Shown: positions 51,843 through 64,000 of the stretch, piece by piece
Numbering within the stretch: the stretch's first letter is position 1
How the letters are laid out: every line of letters starts with the position of its first letter
Source: Nomia melanderi
Lineage: Eukaryota; Arthropoda; Insecta; Hymenoptera; Halictidae
DNA: 64,000 bases
Reading direction: 5' to 3'
Assembly: GCF_051020985.1 (NCBI RefSeq)
Contig: NC_135002.1
Coordinates: 10,912,001 to 10,976,000 of the forward strand
Translations under genes and position numbers: made by a program
The notes under the pieces: generated by a model
Told to the model about the DNA's origin: nothing
The model's input: only the letters and a program-made list of their open reading frames with translations
The model's database searches: none

Positions 51843-52439
51843 TGTGAACACAGTGTATCTTTAACATTTTTTTTTAAATATTTGTACACATACGAACCTT
51901 ATAATCGTTATGATAAGCATCACGAAAGAAAGCTGCTGGTTTTAATGTGTTAAAACCTCACTTTTCACGCTCACTTAGCAATAAGAAATTCTAAAACAAA
52001 ATTAGTTTTGTTTCAAAACTGTATGATCGATGTGATTTTAATAGATACTAAATACGTCTTTAGTAGCAAGATACACAAATCAGTTGCAATAGTTTTCAAA
52101 AATCTTAATTCTAAGAACAAAAACATATATTTGTATATGTAACTAATGGGACTCAAGTTACATATTAATCTTTGAAAATACGAAATATCTCACATTAATT
52201 TGTCACGAGCATAAGTAAAACATACTTAGAATAAATCATACTATTTATCTTGGAATGTAAAACAGCGACGAGTAATTCCCTTTCATAATTAGAAAAAACG
52301 TAAAATGTTATTGATTTTGAATATATCATAAGTATTAAGTTTACTTCCGTTTCTAATATCTTATATTCGTATTGCTGATTGCTCGTCACTGACAAAATAT
52401 TCCTACGACTATGTTGTATACATACAAATATACTCGATT

Positions 52440-52560
52440 ACTTACACCTATAATTATATATAGGTATATATACATATATATGTATATATGTATATATATG
52501 TATGTAAAATACACATACACACACATATATATATATATACATGTATATATATATAAGTAT
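52440..52560. repeat. AT-rich simple repeat
   Basis: Runs of TATA, TATG and CACA units (imperfect TA/TG microsatellite) produce a spurious Tyr/Ile-rich frame on the plus strand. Confidence 0.85.
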
Positions 52561-54023
52561 ATTTTAAAAAATTACAATAACAAAATTATACGAATGTATA
52601 ATCAGAATGGTGGTTCTTTAAAATCCCTACATTAACTGCACGTTAGTTTACTTTATTTATATGACATGAATTGAAGCATTTCGAAAAAGTTAAGATATTA
52701 TTATGACTATTATAATCATCATCATTATTATCAAAGACCACTATTCTCACAAAACTGCCAATCATTGTACGATTAATTGTATAATTTAATAGTCTGACAT
52801 GCTACAGAACCAGTTTCTCAGATTAGATATAAGTTTTGTAATATCTTAAGAGTTCCAGCTACAATTTATAATGGCTAAAGAATTTTATTTATATGAAACA
52901 CACTTTACTACTGCTTAGAAGTATAAAATTTCTGTTAACTGATATTAATACTATTTTTAATTGTATCTTTTTTTTCTCCTATTGACAGCAGCGAATATTT
53001 TTTTGTGGGCAAAACTGGTACTGTGTGATAGACTGAATGTTAATTTATATAATGACATAAGTAGACTGAATTTAAGATACACATGTATGCATATGTATAT
53101 CGCATTCTTAACTTACAAATTGAAATTATTTGCAATATAGGGGTTAGTAATTACATAATATTACAGATTATTAAAAAAAGAACATGCAATCAGAGAGTAG
53201 GCCTTTGATATCAAATGTTTTATGCACGTAACGTCAGATGATATAACATTTTTAACTTTTACAAATTGTGAATGGCAAAGAAACGCAATCGATATATCTA
53301 GTACAATGTGATCTGTGCACAAATTAAACGTATATGTATATTTCGGACATTACCATTTCTATACGATGCTAGAATAATAAAACTTATAACGTCGAAAAAT
53401 TGGTTCGTTTATTTAACATGTTGGACGATCACTTACTAATTATAACCGAAATTTCAGTTATTAATATATTTCATATCATATTGTGTATGGAATTGAAAAT
53501 AAACTTGATGTTTGTAATATCTTAAGGTGCAAGAAACATAATTAAAAAGTCATTCTGATTTTTATTCATTTATTACTAAAGAGCAAAGTACAATAATATA
53601 ATTTATTACTGCAGTTAGTGGTAATAGAAATAAATTACTAATAATTTAATTAAAATAATCATGAAAATTTGTAATAAATATTAAACGATGTAAAAACTTA
53701 CAAACATAACGTCCCATATGCGTGCAGTACGATTTTATTTCAAATTAAATTAAATAAATAATAAAAATTTCGCCTATTATCAATGTTTCAAGCCAGAGAA
53801 AACATTAAAAGATGTGAAATGCGAAAAAAGAAACAAAAAAACTATTAAAAAACCTAACAATAAATAAATAATTTAACGCGAAGAAGATAATATTATAGAA
53901 AGTAATTAAGAAAATGTAGAATTACATTTTCAAGTTATTGTATTCTGGCTAGTGAAACATTTTCAATAAATATTACAGCTTAACTAAAAAGGAGACATCG
54001 TAGTGTAATAAGAAATACATTGT

Positions 54024-54070
54024 TCAAATATATCAATAATATATATATATATTATTATTGATATATTTGA
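54024..54070. repeat. Perfect 18-bp inverted repeat (47-bp hairpin)
   Basis: The arms 54024-54041 and 54053-54070 (TCAAATATATCAATAATA and its exact complement) are separated by 11 bases. The structure is followed by another TA run. It lies in the convergent interval and could act in either 3' UTR or be a recombination scar. Confidence 0.85.
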
Positions 54071-54375
54071 TATATATATATATATCATAGAAGGCTGATA
54101 AGGCCACGACCACTGATCAATTATAATACATATTAAAACAATTTCTCGTAAAGATGTGCAACACAGAAAAATTGGTGATATGCATTATTATGAAGAAAAG
54201 ATAACTAAAAGTCAAAGATTGTATTGCTTTCAGCCTTTCATCGCATTAATACATCATACTGCACATAGCATCACCGTTTTAGTATATAAAATATAAAATC
54301 TTGAGATTAAATGAAATCTTTTTTTTTGGTTATTATGTCACAGCAGAGTAATTACCAAAGTGGTAGTTCCTACTT

Positions 54376-54619
54376 TTAACCCTTAGCACTCCATATGATT
54401 TTGTAATCTACCAATAACTCCAAGCCGTTTTTATAGTATCTCTAGCACAAATAAAAAATGTTATATTGTAACATCTCTTAGATTTCTTTATTTTCCTTCT
54501 TAATACAAAATTTGGATGTATAGAAGATCCAGTAATCTTAGGGTAGTTCTTCTACATTTATTCATTAAAATATTTAATAGTATGTGTCATAGTGGAGCCT
54601 ACAGAGTGCAAAGGGTTAA
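54376..54619. mobile_element. piggyBac-like MITE, 244 bp
   Basis: The element is bounded by TTAA on both sides. The left end reads TTAACCCTTAGCACTC and the right end, reverse-complemented, TTAACCCTTTGCACTC: 15 of 16 match. TTAA target duplication with a CCCTT terminus is typical of piggyBac-type transposons. There is no transposase frame, so it would be non-autonomous. To my memory this terminal sequence is frequent in bee and ant genomes. Confidence 0.7.
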
Positions 54620-55471
54620 ACAGGTAGACTAGATTAGGCTAAATCACTGTTTGTTTCAGTATTCTATTATTTTTGTTACACGTAACAAGAAAGTGTTACA
54701 TAGAAAAAAAATGTCTTGAATGTTTATGAAAATAACATTCTAAAATGGTCAATGGTCAACTTGAACCAAAGTCCATTCTTTTATTAGTGTAATTATTGTT
54801 AACTTTTCTTTCTTTTTTTTCTTCTATTCAGAATTCGTATCTAGTACACATAATTAACAATAATATTTGTCAATAAAAATGCTATGTTATGTTTTTGAAC
54901 ATATTTTAAGCATACTTAATTGTCATAAGTTCTATGAGTGCAATAATTTGATCTATTATGCTAACATCGTAAAAACTGCTTATTGTCTTTAAACAAAATT
55001 TCAAAATCAACTCATGAAGCGTAAAGTGATACGTATATTTGGTATGCCGGATACCTTGTAATACGATAAGAATTATTGCAGCAGTTCGCGGGTTTAATTA
55101 AAATTAATTAGCAATGAAATCCTCTCAATTTTCAGCATACAAATGTGTAATACAAAAGCATAAATGCTTAAAAAATATGACTGTTATGTAAAGAAAATTT
55201 CAATGTAAACACATATCAATTTAAGAATATGTATAACAGATATGTATATCTGTCAGCCATTTTATATTACTGTATTTGAATTGAGCAATATTGATATCGC
55301 TCACATTCTTTTGTGAAGGTTTGTTAACGTTTGTATATTCTGTTCATTGACGAACAAACATTATACTCAACTTTTTTAAATGTATCACAATACATCGAAA
55401 TAAAAACCGATGTAAAGATTAATATTAATACATACGATTTCACGAAGATCGAAAATGTTAAATTCTCAGCT

Positions 55472-58400
55472 TCATTCCGGATCAGTTTCCCCTTCTCCGA
55501 TTGGCAAAACCGTAACAAGACCAGCAGCTGCTACTTTAGCTTTATATGCTTCCGGTTCGAACCAGCGAATCGGTGTCTGTTAAATAAAGTCATAATTATT
55601 TTATAAAATTAATGATAATGTCATATAAGAAAATATATTGATGAATTACTTTACCTTCGTGTGGTGTTATAAGCAGCATGCTTTGGATTTATAAAGCAAG
55701 TGTTAAATGATTTATAAGCATGCCTTCTTAATATAAAATCGTAGTTTTAAAGTCAATTTATTTAAAAAAGAAATTTATTATGGTTTTTGTTGAAACGCTG
55801 GTACTACACGATATTTAAAAATACAATCAATAAAAACAGTTTATTATCTTATCGAAATTTCACGAAATTGTACAATAATATTTGCATAATTTCTTACATC
55901 GCGTGTAAAATTTAATGCTTTCCTCATGTGATACTTAAAGATAATTTAAAAAATACGAACAGTCATAACTACTTTATGTTCATTTAATAATAAATTATAT
56001 AACTATTCAAACAATTAATATTACATATGAAATGTAAAAAAACAAATATATAAGAACATAAAAAATCAAGTCTCATAACATAATACATTTTATCCATTTT
56101 CAGTTGTTTAGTCTATCTCTAGTTAACCACGCCTTTATCTAATAACACAAAACAACGTTGAGATCTGTACCAATTTAACAACATAAAGTGGAAAAACATA
56201 CTTAAAAACAGTTTCTTGTATCTGAATAGTATTGCAATGTAATTACAGAAAAACAGACGTATTGTACTCATACAATATATACCATTAATATAAATAATAT
56301 TTATATAAATAAGATAAATAATATTTATATTAATATTAATATAAACACTAATACTTTGTATTAGTACAACTCGAATCAAAGTTATCTTAAAATATAAAGT
56401 TATTAAATAATAAAAATTTTATCTTATACATGTATATAATAAATTTATAATATAATACTGATAACACAAAGACTTTTTGGTAAGTTTTAAATACATGTAA
56501 ACTAATCTGTGGTAGTAACAAGAGATCTTTGGTTTAAGTACATATCGTCTCGCATATAAATCTGCTAGCGCATGCTTTAATGAACGTGATATTTAGAGCA
56601 TCAACTTTGTAACTTAATATTAACCAAGGAAATTAATAGTTACTGAATTTTCATATTTTTATCACAACCATCTCTTACCGACGCAAGAAATTTTTTCCTA
56701 GCAGATCTTATCCTATCACTATTCTTTGTCTTTAATATCATAGAAATCAATAATATCCCAATATGAGTATTATAAAGATATAACAGAAATATAACAGTAA
56801 TTTTAGTATTAGCACATTTGTCGGGAACAAATTATATAACTCAGAAACACAGTTAACTTTAGGACGAGTATCATTAATTTCGAGGCATTAAAGTGCAGAT
56901 CAACGCGAAAGAAATATTAGTAAGTAACACTGTTGCATATCAGGTGATTAGCATTCGTATCACATCGCTGTACCTTGCGAACTATGTTGGGACACTCCTT
57001 CTGAATACGAGCCCAATCCGCAGGCGGTCGCTTAGCATAAGGACCTGTTGAACACAGCAACAAAAACTCGTACGTGAGTTCTCGAACTTCTGGAACTAAA
57101 TAAACATCTGATTAAATACTGTTTATAGACCTTAAAGTAAATGGTTTCAGAATTGAACCGTATCCGAGACGATTACCTTCCTGAGTCGAAGGATTTGTTT
57201 CAGAAATTATACGAGGTTTATAAGTTTCTTCGCTTTCCGAAGTGGCTGAACTATCCATATTTAATTCTCGGCTTATTTCATTAGCATTGCTTGATATCAA
57301 TGATGTTTTTTGCGTGTTGGAAGACGAGATTGAATAAGGAGATTCTTCTTCGAAATTGAAGAATTCTATACCACTCGTGAAGTTTTCAGAATCTCCTAAG
57401 AAATATTCATCCAAAACCAGCTTCGCAGTCTATTATACATGTAGTGATTCGTATTAAAATATATTCTATAATTATTTATTTTATAAGGGTTATCGAACAA
57501 GATAAGTCTACGGCCGAAATAAATGTTGACTGCTATTATAATTAATAATTTATATGCAGTATATTCATTGTTTTTTTTAATGTTAAATAGAAAAAATACA
57601 GTTATTTTAGCTGTAGACTTTTGCTTGTAGATATTTAAAATGAGAAAAAATTATTACCCTAACAAGATCTAGATTACTTCCTGTGATTTTCAGGGATTGA
57701 TTACCAACTGTAACTGTATATTTATATTCGCCTATACTGGCGTCGTTGGTGGAGAAGCTGTGGAGGAGCGAACGTACACGAGAATTTTGTTGCTGATGTT
57801 GTAGTCGGTTGCTTTCATCTGATGCACTGCTATTTAGCGAAGAACTAGAACCTCCCATAGCTCCCTTTTCTCCTCCACCTTGCTCCAATCTCACCGGCGA
57901 TGCATTTCGTTGAATCGTATCTTTTATCAAGTCCTTCGCATAACTGTTACAATAATATAGGACGTATATAATAAATATCGAGAAAATATTATATTGAAAT
58001 AAAGAGATATTAAACTTACTGTATCTTGTCCTCGGAAGTACCCGTGATTTGGACAAGTCGTTCTTTGGCTCCAGGGTTTACTACAAAAAAGGATCATATT
58101 AGTTCCACGTGTTTTTAATTGGCATAAAACTTTGTCGTAATTAAAGTTTATTTCATAAAAATTGTTTGTATTGTGGTTAATATGTAATATATAAATATAT
58201 AGACACTTTCCAAACATTTCAAGGCAAATTATTTGTGAATTAAAACATTAATAACATCAGTATTAATTGTAGACGAGTTTATCTGTAAAAGAAAAATAAT
58301 TTAATCTTTAAGAGCATTTGAAACAGTAAGCAATTATAAGCAATAAATTATTGGTATTAAACATGTAAAATGCTATTCATAACAGTTTGTATGTATTTAA

Positions 58401-60129
58401 ATGTTTCTAAATAAGCTGTAAATGCAATGCATGGTATAGTTAGTGATAATCACATAGTAATAATAAGAATTGCACAATAAAAAAATTAAATGAGCAATTA
58501 AACTTTTAAAGCTCAAGCAGGATAACTTCAATCATTTCTGTGTAAGGATTTATTTACTAATTAACGAAAATAACAAAAAGTGTTTCATGCAAGTATAATT
58601 AAAATACACGTTAAAACATAAATTAAATATCAATATGTACGTATGTATGTATGTATGTATGCGCACGCGTGTGTGTATATACTGTCTAATAAAATACATT
58701 TTCAATCTTATATTGTATTTTATGTAATTTAAATTGAAAAATTAAGTATTTTATTTTTATTATTTGCAAAATGTAACTTTTGTTGTAATGAGAATATTAG
58801 GATATATAACAGACATTTAAAAAGTAAACAATTGGTTATTTTTTAAATGCATGAGCATAATGCTATCAAGCCATCTGCAAATTATTTGTTTACCTCGCTG
58901 GAAGGAGATGATTGTCTGGCTGAGCTCTTCGATCATGTGAACCCGCCGCCCTTTTATTCCCATCACTGTATTTTTGTGCAAATAATTTAGAAGTAGGAAA
59001 ACAATACTTACTACATATAATAGATATGAAAAACATGATGTGAGACGCATTAAAAAATAGAACTAAAGACATAGTGCGCGACAACTTAAAATTAAATTAA
59101 ACGATTAAGACACCAAGAAACTATGCCACTACAACATTTTACAAAGACTTATATGACCTTTCTATTACAGTATAAATATCAATATTCTATTAAGAATAAT
59201 TTAATTGTCTTTACCTTTGCCAGAATCACTGTTACGTATAACAACTTCATCTTTGCAGTAATTTTTCCCAGGAATACGAGTAGGTTTAACAAACTTGCCG
59301 CTATTTTTTATCACTTCACCAGGACCCAAGATTGGCGCCATAGTGGGTGAAGACATTGCCAAGGGAGATGATAATACATTTGTAGGTGTGTCAGGAATTG
59401 CTTCTGTCTATTAACATTATACAAGCGTTTATAGAAAACATTTACTTCATAGTGTGATGAAAGCAGAAATCAACGTACACTATCCAAATGTGATAATTTC
59501 TGTGTATAATACACATCCATAGAATCTGTATGACGCCACTGCTTAGCTCTTAACTCTATAAGTTCCAGCAGGTGAACCCTAGTCGTCAGATCTAGTTTTT
59601 CGTCCTGACTTCCATTTCTAATTGCCACAAAAGCTCTATCCAGCTGATCTGCACATTAACTCAGTATTACTAAGAAAAATGTTGAACTATTTGCATTTCA
59701 ATTGACTTATACTTCTATTACAAAAATGATAGAAACAGAATACGCGTTGTTTAATTTAATACCTTTGTAAATAGCTTCTAATTGATGAGCACAAAGTTTT
59801 AGATGATTACACATTGTAATCACATTCATTTGCAGCGTTCGATCATGGAAGCCATTGGTTAGTTGCATTGCAACGTTGTCGATTAAGGACACTATGTCCT
59901 CCACTACCAAATATAATTGTTAAACTTAATAAATATGAAATATTTATATAATAATAACAGTATTCTAAACAAACGAATAAAACATCTTATTCTACTGTAT
60001 GTATATAAGTTGAAAATTACTAGTCGTAATCCGCCCATCGACGGTCGAGTGGCGTTGATTAAGCTTAAGCGGCCGAGGTTTTTCGATTTTCTTGATGGTT
60101 CGAGCTCTGTTTAATTGCGTTGCGGCCAT
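55472..60129 (-). CDS. mxt: Mextli, eIF4E-binding KH-domain protein
   Basis: Mextli is an insect translation regulator that binds eIF4E and promotes initiation. Ten exons (60021-60129, 59763-59903, 59479-59648, 59215-59407, 58894-58965, 58020-58080, 57658-57943, 57177-57429, 56974-57095, 55472-55576) join in phase to 503 residues; fly Mextli is longer. The N-terminal helical part (IVSLIDNVAMQL; VHLLELIELRAKQW) fits its MIF4G-like domain. A KH domain spans about residues 205-260, with VMGIKGRRVHMIEELSQTI and NPGAKERLVQITGTSEDKI. The C-terminus carries an eIF4E-binding helix, LTYEFLLLC (Tyr437, Leu442), then AKRPPADWARIQKECPNIV. A Ser/Gln/Gly-rich linker joins them. Identification rests on this architecture. 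Confidence 0.87.
55577..56973 (-). other. Last intron of mextli
   Basis: This 1.4-kb AT-rich intron separates the eIF4E-binding exon from the final exon. It contains ATATTA runs near 56285-56345 and nothing coding. Use of an alternative 3' exon within it cannot be excluded. Confidence 0.5.
58081..58893 (-). other. Intron splitting the mextli KH domain
   Basis: This 813-bp intron divides the KH coding sequence between QTIISFQR and VNPGAKERL. It includes a GTAT tetranucleotide repeat at about 58638-58660 followed by a GCGCACGCGTGTGTG run. Confidence 0.6.
58638..58680. repeat. GTAT/GT microsatellite
   Basis: About five GTAT units are followed by alternating purine-pyrimidine GCGCACGCGTGTGTGT, a possible Z-DNA former. 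It lies in the mextli KH intron. Confidence 0.9.
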
Positions 60130-61387
60130 TGTATGTAATCTTAAAAAAATAAAGTAACGAATAATTATTTCCTGAATGAAGATTAAAAACATGAAGCTAT
60201 TAAAACCATATTGAGTCTAACAATCATAAATTTCAAATGAATATGCTTTCACGTATTTAGAAAGTCTATAGTCCAAACGACTTCACCGGGAACGTATAAC
60301 AAGCAATAAAACGATAAATACGCGTTTTTCTAACCGATTTCTCTTCAAACACAGCAACAATTTTTTGTCACTCCTACGTGCATTAACGAAGCAGGTATTC
60401 AAATGACTACTGAATTAATATGTATGCAATTATTATGTGCATTCTTGATGACTTTCGACCATTTTAAAATTAATACTCTTTCAAAAAATGTATTTGAATG
60501 AGTATAACTATTCACTTACTTGAATATTAAAAAAACTTAAATTGTTATAATATATATTCGTCACAGAAGTTGTTCGAAAACCGCGCGGTGTTGTTATTAC
60601 TAAAATTTATTTTACTCTATACAGTTTCAAATAAAACCAATGACCAACTTTGTCCGCTCGATTAAAATAAATTACATTCGTTTCAGTTTTAAAATACTTT
60701 GATCACTTTGAAAAGAGCAATCTCCGAAACTCTCGATATATAGTTCTGCGCCGCGGGTGATTTAAAAATAACTACGGTAAAGAGGGTGTTTTGCGAAGAA
60801 AATAATGACCCACGACGAACGAAGGCAAGAACACACAAGTATTTAGTACTTCAATTTGAATTTGAACAATGTTCATTAGATGTGCTGGGGATGGTGCAAA
60901 TCTCAGAACCTTAACAATGGCAGGTCATTTTACCGTAGTCTCGTAGCGATAAAAATAATTTATACGGTACCCATGTGAGCGCCTCTGGCACTTTCGACAT
61001 CTTGTACAGTACGTTGGACGAAGACAGAAAACACACGAGGAACAAAGACAGGTAATAAGCAAAAGAAAGGAGAAAACTAGAGTGGGGAGAAGAAGGGCGG
61101 AAGACTGAAAAGTGCGAACGAAAGATAAAGAATAATTATGTTGAACACTCAAGTTCGAATGGTTTCCAGATCACAGGAGAAATGACACAAATACAATGGC
61201 TTGCTTATGAATTACGCGAGACCAATTAATTAACGCGTTTCGCTTTGACATAAAATCCGAAATCGTAGAAGCTAAAAGATATATGTATATCATGCTGCTC
61301 AAACGTTTGATACCTGGTATTTCATATGTTACTGTACTTGTCATTGATTGTTTACACTTGAATTTTTATCGTGAAAGAGTAACTTAC
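60130..61387. promoter_or_regulatory. Upstream region of mextli
   Basis: This AT-rich DNA precedes the mextli start, with a small GC-richer part near 60.73-61.1 kb. A 75-codon minus-strand frame at 60925-61152 has a hydrophobic segment and five cysteines, but no start context or homology that I recognise; I do not call it a gene. Confidence 0.35.
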
Positions 61388-61462
61388 CACCACGTCGGCC
61401 GTGCCACGGATCAACGACAGGCAGACCGTCCGAAAGAAATCGGTCAGATGTGTCGTTGACAT
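61388..61462 (-). other. Candidate first exon with strong splice donor (orphan)
   Basis: On the minus strand an ATG at 61462 opens 25 codons (MSTTHLTDFFRTVCLSLIRG then TADVV), ending exactly at a consensus GTAAGT donor at 61387. The base composition is GC-richer than its surroundings. Joined to the second mextli exon it would be out of frame. It may therefore be a 5' UTR exon of an alternative mextli transcript or the start of an unidentified gene. Confidence 0.35.
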
Positions 61463-61873
61463 ATGTTATGAAGGTGTACCCGAGTGCCTTAAATTTTAGA
61501 TTATAGTGCCAACGCAGCCTTTAAAAATAACTAGCGAACAAATTAGCGTTTTCTTTTTTTTTAGTACAAATTTGTGTACTTTTGAATTATAATGAAGGAT
61601 AAATATAAAAAAAACCTATTTTTGGCTAACTAGTTTCGTAAAATGTAATTCTTGATTGTTTTTGTCACTTAAGTTATTAACATTGACTAGAATTTTGTAT
61701 GCCAATATAAAAATGAATATTGTTGTCAAAAATTTTTTACATTTCAAAGTCTATTTTTTAAAAATAGTATTTAAATATTTTATTTTATTTTAATTCTGGA
61801 CTAGAAGGATTTCCCAAGTAAATCAATAATTGACATTGAAAACATTTTATTCAGTCAGTAAGAAGCATTCTAC

Positions 61874-61950
61874 ATGATGATGATGATGATGATCATAATG
61901 ATAATGTAATAATAATCAAAATAATAATAATAATAATTAATAATAATAAT
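61874..61950. repeat. GAT and ATA trinucleotide repeats
   Basis: Six GAT-type units pass into about twelve AAT/ATA units with few interruptions. Confidence 0.9.
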
Positions 61951-62625
61951 TCATTTATAATAACCATTTGTAATATACAGGTAAATTCTCTCTTTTTTCT
62001 CATTTTCTCTCTTTCTCTCTCGCTCGTTCACACATTGAATTGTCATAGGACATAAATTATAGAAAATTCACCGATATAAATGAAACATTACATTCTTCAG
62101 ACTATGAATGTAGTCAATAAACCATCCTTATCTCGTTTTCTTCATTTGCTGCAAAGATATCTTGTTACTTCTTTTTAGTTTCTTGTATTCGGCAGCGTTG
62201 TTGGATTTGAAGGACTACTTTAAACTTCACTGCCCACAGTGACGTTTACATGCTTTGTGCTTTTCTTTGTACATTTTTAAAAAATTCACACCTGCCAAGC
62301 AGGTTCAGAGATAACAAATCCTAGACGCGTCTCTCCATAAGGCATAATATATACGTTCGATATTATATCCCGCAACAGAAAGGCTGTTGTCCAGTGAAAT
62401 GTATAAATAAACGACAACACCAACATTGTAAACGTAACTGATGCAGTTCTATTACTGTAAATCCATATTTCTATTGATTTGAGGTAGTGTTTTCAATGTA
62501 ATCCTATTACTTTGCTGCTATATGTTGTGTGCGGATATGTGTCTCGTATGAATATTTTTCACACCCATACACTTTCACTATAAGTCCAAAATATGTAAAG
62601 CATAAATATATGTACATATGTATGC

Positions 62626-62665
62626 TTATATATATATGCGCGTGTGTGTGTGCGTGTGTGCGCGT
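62626..62665. repeat. TA/TG/CG alternating microsatellite
   Basis: An alternating purine-pyrimidine run (TATATATGCGCGTGTGTGTG type), a possible Z-DNA former. A matching TATA/CACACG run lies about 200 bp downstream, with its CA part in opposite orientation. Confidence 0.85.
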
Positions 62666-64000
62666 AGGGAACTTTGTATTCAATAAACATATACAACCAT
62701 AAGCATGTAAGTTCTTCCACTTTGTTGTTCTCTGTAATAACTCTTTGTTGTAAACAACATGATAACTTCTTTTTCATCGCTATGTATAAACTGTTCGTAA
62801 TGTATATAAACGAAGAAATATGTTTCTATGTATATATGTATATATAAATATATACACACACGCACACACGCAAATCAGTATTTTGGACTTACAGTTACAC
62901 CAGTTATAAGTGTGTTTTCAAAAATTATCATCTATGTATAAAGTATGAGAAAACCAAATGTCGGGCAAATTTTGAAACCTGTTTTCTGATATCTCCGTTT
63001 ATTATTTTTTTTTGTACATGCCGTACGTTAAACGTGCATGAATCTTCCATTAAAAAGGTTACTTTGACATTAACCGTGTCAAAATCTCCCCGCTATTCAG
63101 TATTCCAACTTCATTTACCAAATACGACAAGGCTGCTGACATTAGGCTTGCTAGCACTTGTAAATAATGCCCAGCAATTGTGCTATTTTGTTAGTTTCAT
63201 TAACTATTATTTCATGAATAATTTATCACATTTTAATCATCTTCACAGATTGAAAAAGAGAGGGCACATGTAACATCATGCATTACCAAGTCGACTCAAT
63301 CTATGAACACTTTTGTAAAAAATATAACATCTATGGATGGTTGAGCCCTTGGTTAGCATATAGCGAATTAGTACTTTTTTTAAGGTAATGCGGATCACTT
63401 CTGCAGGAACGAGCAACGGATATGAATATCCATATACGATCTGTGTTTAAATGCATTTAACATTACCCTTCCCTTCACTTTAAAAGGAAACATTGCTTCT
63501 TTAGGTATCAAATAAGATACCCAATCTCTTTATATCTAACATTTAAAAAATGGAACCTATTTAAGCGTAAGAGACGGATACATTCCTGCAATTTGATTGT
63601 ACAAACACTTTTATGCTATTTGCAGAAGTGATGTTCGCTCTAGTCTTCGTATATTAGTTTTTCTTACAATATCACACATACCCCCTCCCTAAGAAACTAA
63701 ACACAGTAAACATAAAAATAGTATTTGAGAAATTGACGACATCAATTTTGAATTTTGACACATTCGTGTTATCCTTATATTACCTTTAATATAAGTTAAC
63801 GACTTAAGCGAAATTAATTTTTCAAGTGAAAACAACAAATGCAATGCACGAACACATTGTTTTTTTTAAAAGAAAAGTGAAACTTAACATAAAATATGAC
63901 TCACATCGAGATATAATAGCCTCAACAGTTCACCAGGGGAAAAACACAAACGAAATATACATATAATAGTAAAACTATTAACTACTTCACTACTCTAAAA

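Larger units (their letters stand above)
50939..55471. other. Convergent gene-free interval, TOP1 / Mextli
   Basis: This 4.5-kb stretch of AT-rich DNA lies between two stop codons. It should contain both 3' UTRs. Apart from the AT repeat, hairpin and MITE listed separately, I find no credible frame or RNA gene. Confidence 0.5.
61463..64000. other. AT-rich non-coding DNA with microsatellites
   Basis: No coding frame is supported in the last 2.5 kb. It contains GATGAT/ATAATA repeats (61874-61950), a TATG/GCGTGTGTG run (62626-62665) and a TATA/CACACGCA run (about 62826-62872). It could be a long 3' UTR or an intron of a gene beyond the right edge. Confidence 0.5.

Noticed and set aside
55545..55576. 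GGTTCGAACC resembling a tRNA T-loop
   Set aside because: It lies inside the last mextli exon, encoding RWFEPE, and no cloverleaf can be formed around it.
60925..61152. 75-codon minus-strand frame with a hydrophobic stretch and cysteines
   Set aside because: No family, no splice context and no start support; possible only as a chance frame.
62680..62865. Tyr/Ile-rich frames around 62.6-62.9 kb
   Set aside because: They are translations of TATA/CACA microsatellite sequence.

Overview
The window looks like nuclear DNA from an insect, most likely a hymenopteran (bee, ant or wasp). All genes are spliced, with many introns of 60-100 bp. Their products are animal proteins with clear insect counterparts, including Mextli and a quail-type villin. 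Non-coding DNA is very AT-rich. The short interspersed repeats start and end in TTAA, one with a CCCTT-GCACTC type terminus that I associate with hymenopteran genomes. I see no prokaryotic, viral or CRISPR features. I found thirteen protein-coding genes; one has no recognisable family, and one (RpL41) encodes only 25 residues.

Layout. 1-16.8 kb (minus): an axonemal dynein heavy chain of the single-headed inner-arm type, about 30 exons, with its C-terminus beyond the left edge. Its introns carry three inverted-repeat elements. 17.5-18.5 kb (plus): mitochondrial EF-Ts. 18.9-19.6 kb (minus): an unrecognised 164-residue protein. 19.6-27.1 kb: GC-richer, repeat-bearing, gene-poor DNA, probably the promoter and first intron of the next gene. 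21.8-30.7 kb (plus): a villin/quail-like actin-binding protein. 30.9-32.2 kb (minus): proteasome subunit beta-7. 32.8-34.7 kb (minus): CDC6. 35.4-35.8 kb (plus): RpL41. 36.6-37.6 kb (plus): RsfS/MALSU1. 38.6-40.4 kb (plus): an XK-related membrane protein. 41.2-42.2 kb (minus): a BED zinc-finger protein. 43.3-44.9 kb (plus): mRNA cap guanine-N7 methyltransferase. 46.0-50.9 kb (plus): DNA topoisomerase I. 55.5-60.1 kb (minus): Mextli. The last 3.9 kb is AT-rich with microsatellites and one orphan exon candidate.

Functions. Most of 30-60 kb is a run of housekeeping genes for proteolysis, replication licensing, cytosolic and mitochondrial translation, mRNA capping, DNA topology and translation initiation, often in head-to-head or tail-to-tail pairs. 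The CDC6/RpL41 divergent interval holds three E2F-type sites, two of them exact inverted copies, which fits the known cell-cycle control of CDC6. The dynein and villin genes have tissue-restricted roles in their families, much more G/C in their exons and (villin) a very long first intron, so the window appears to cross a base-composition boundary near 30 kb.

Limits. Exon boundaries were set by eye from GT/AG sites, reading-phase agreement and remembered family conservation. Every spliced model given with exon coordinates closes in frame. No similarity search was run. I saw no convincing novel multi-gene system. The points most worth checking are the E2F cluster, the intronic inverted repeats, the unknown 164-residue gene and the orphan exon at 61.4 kb.
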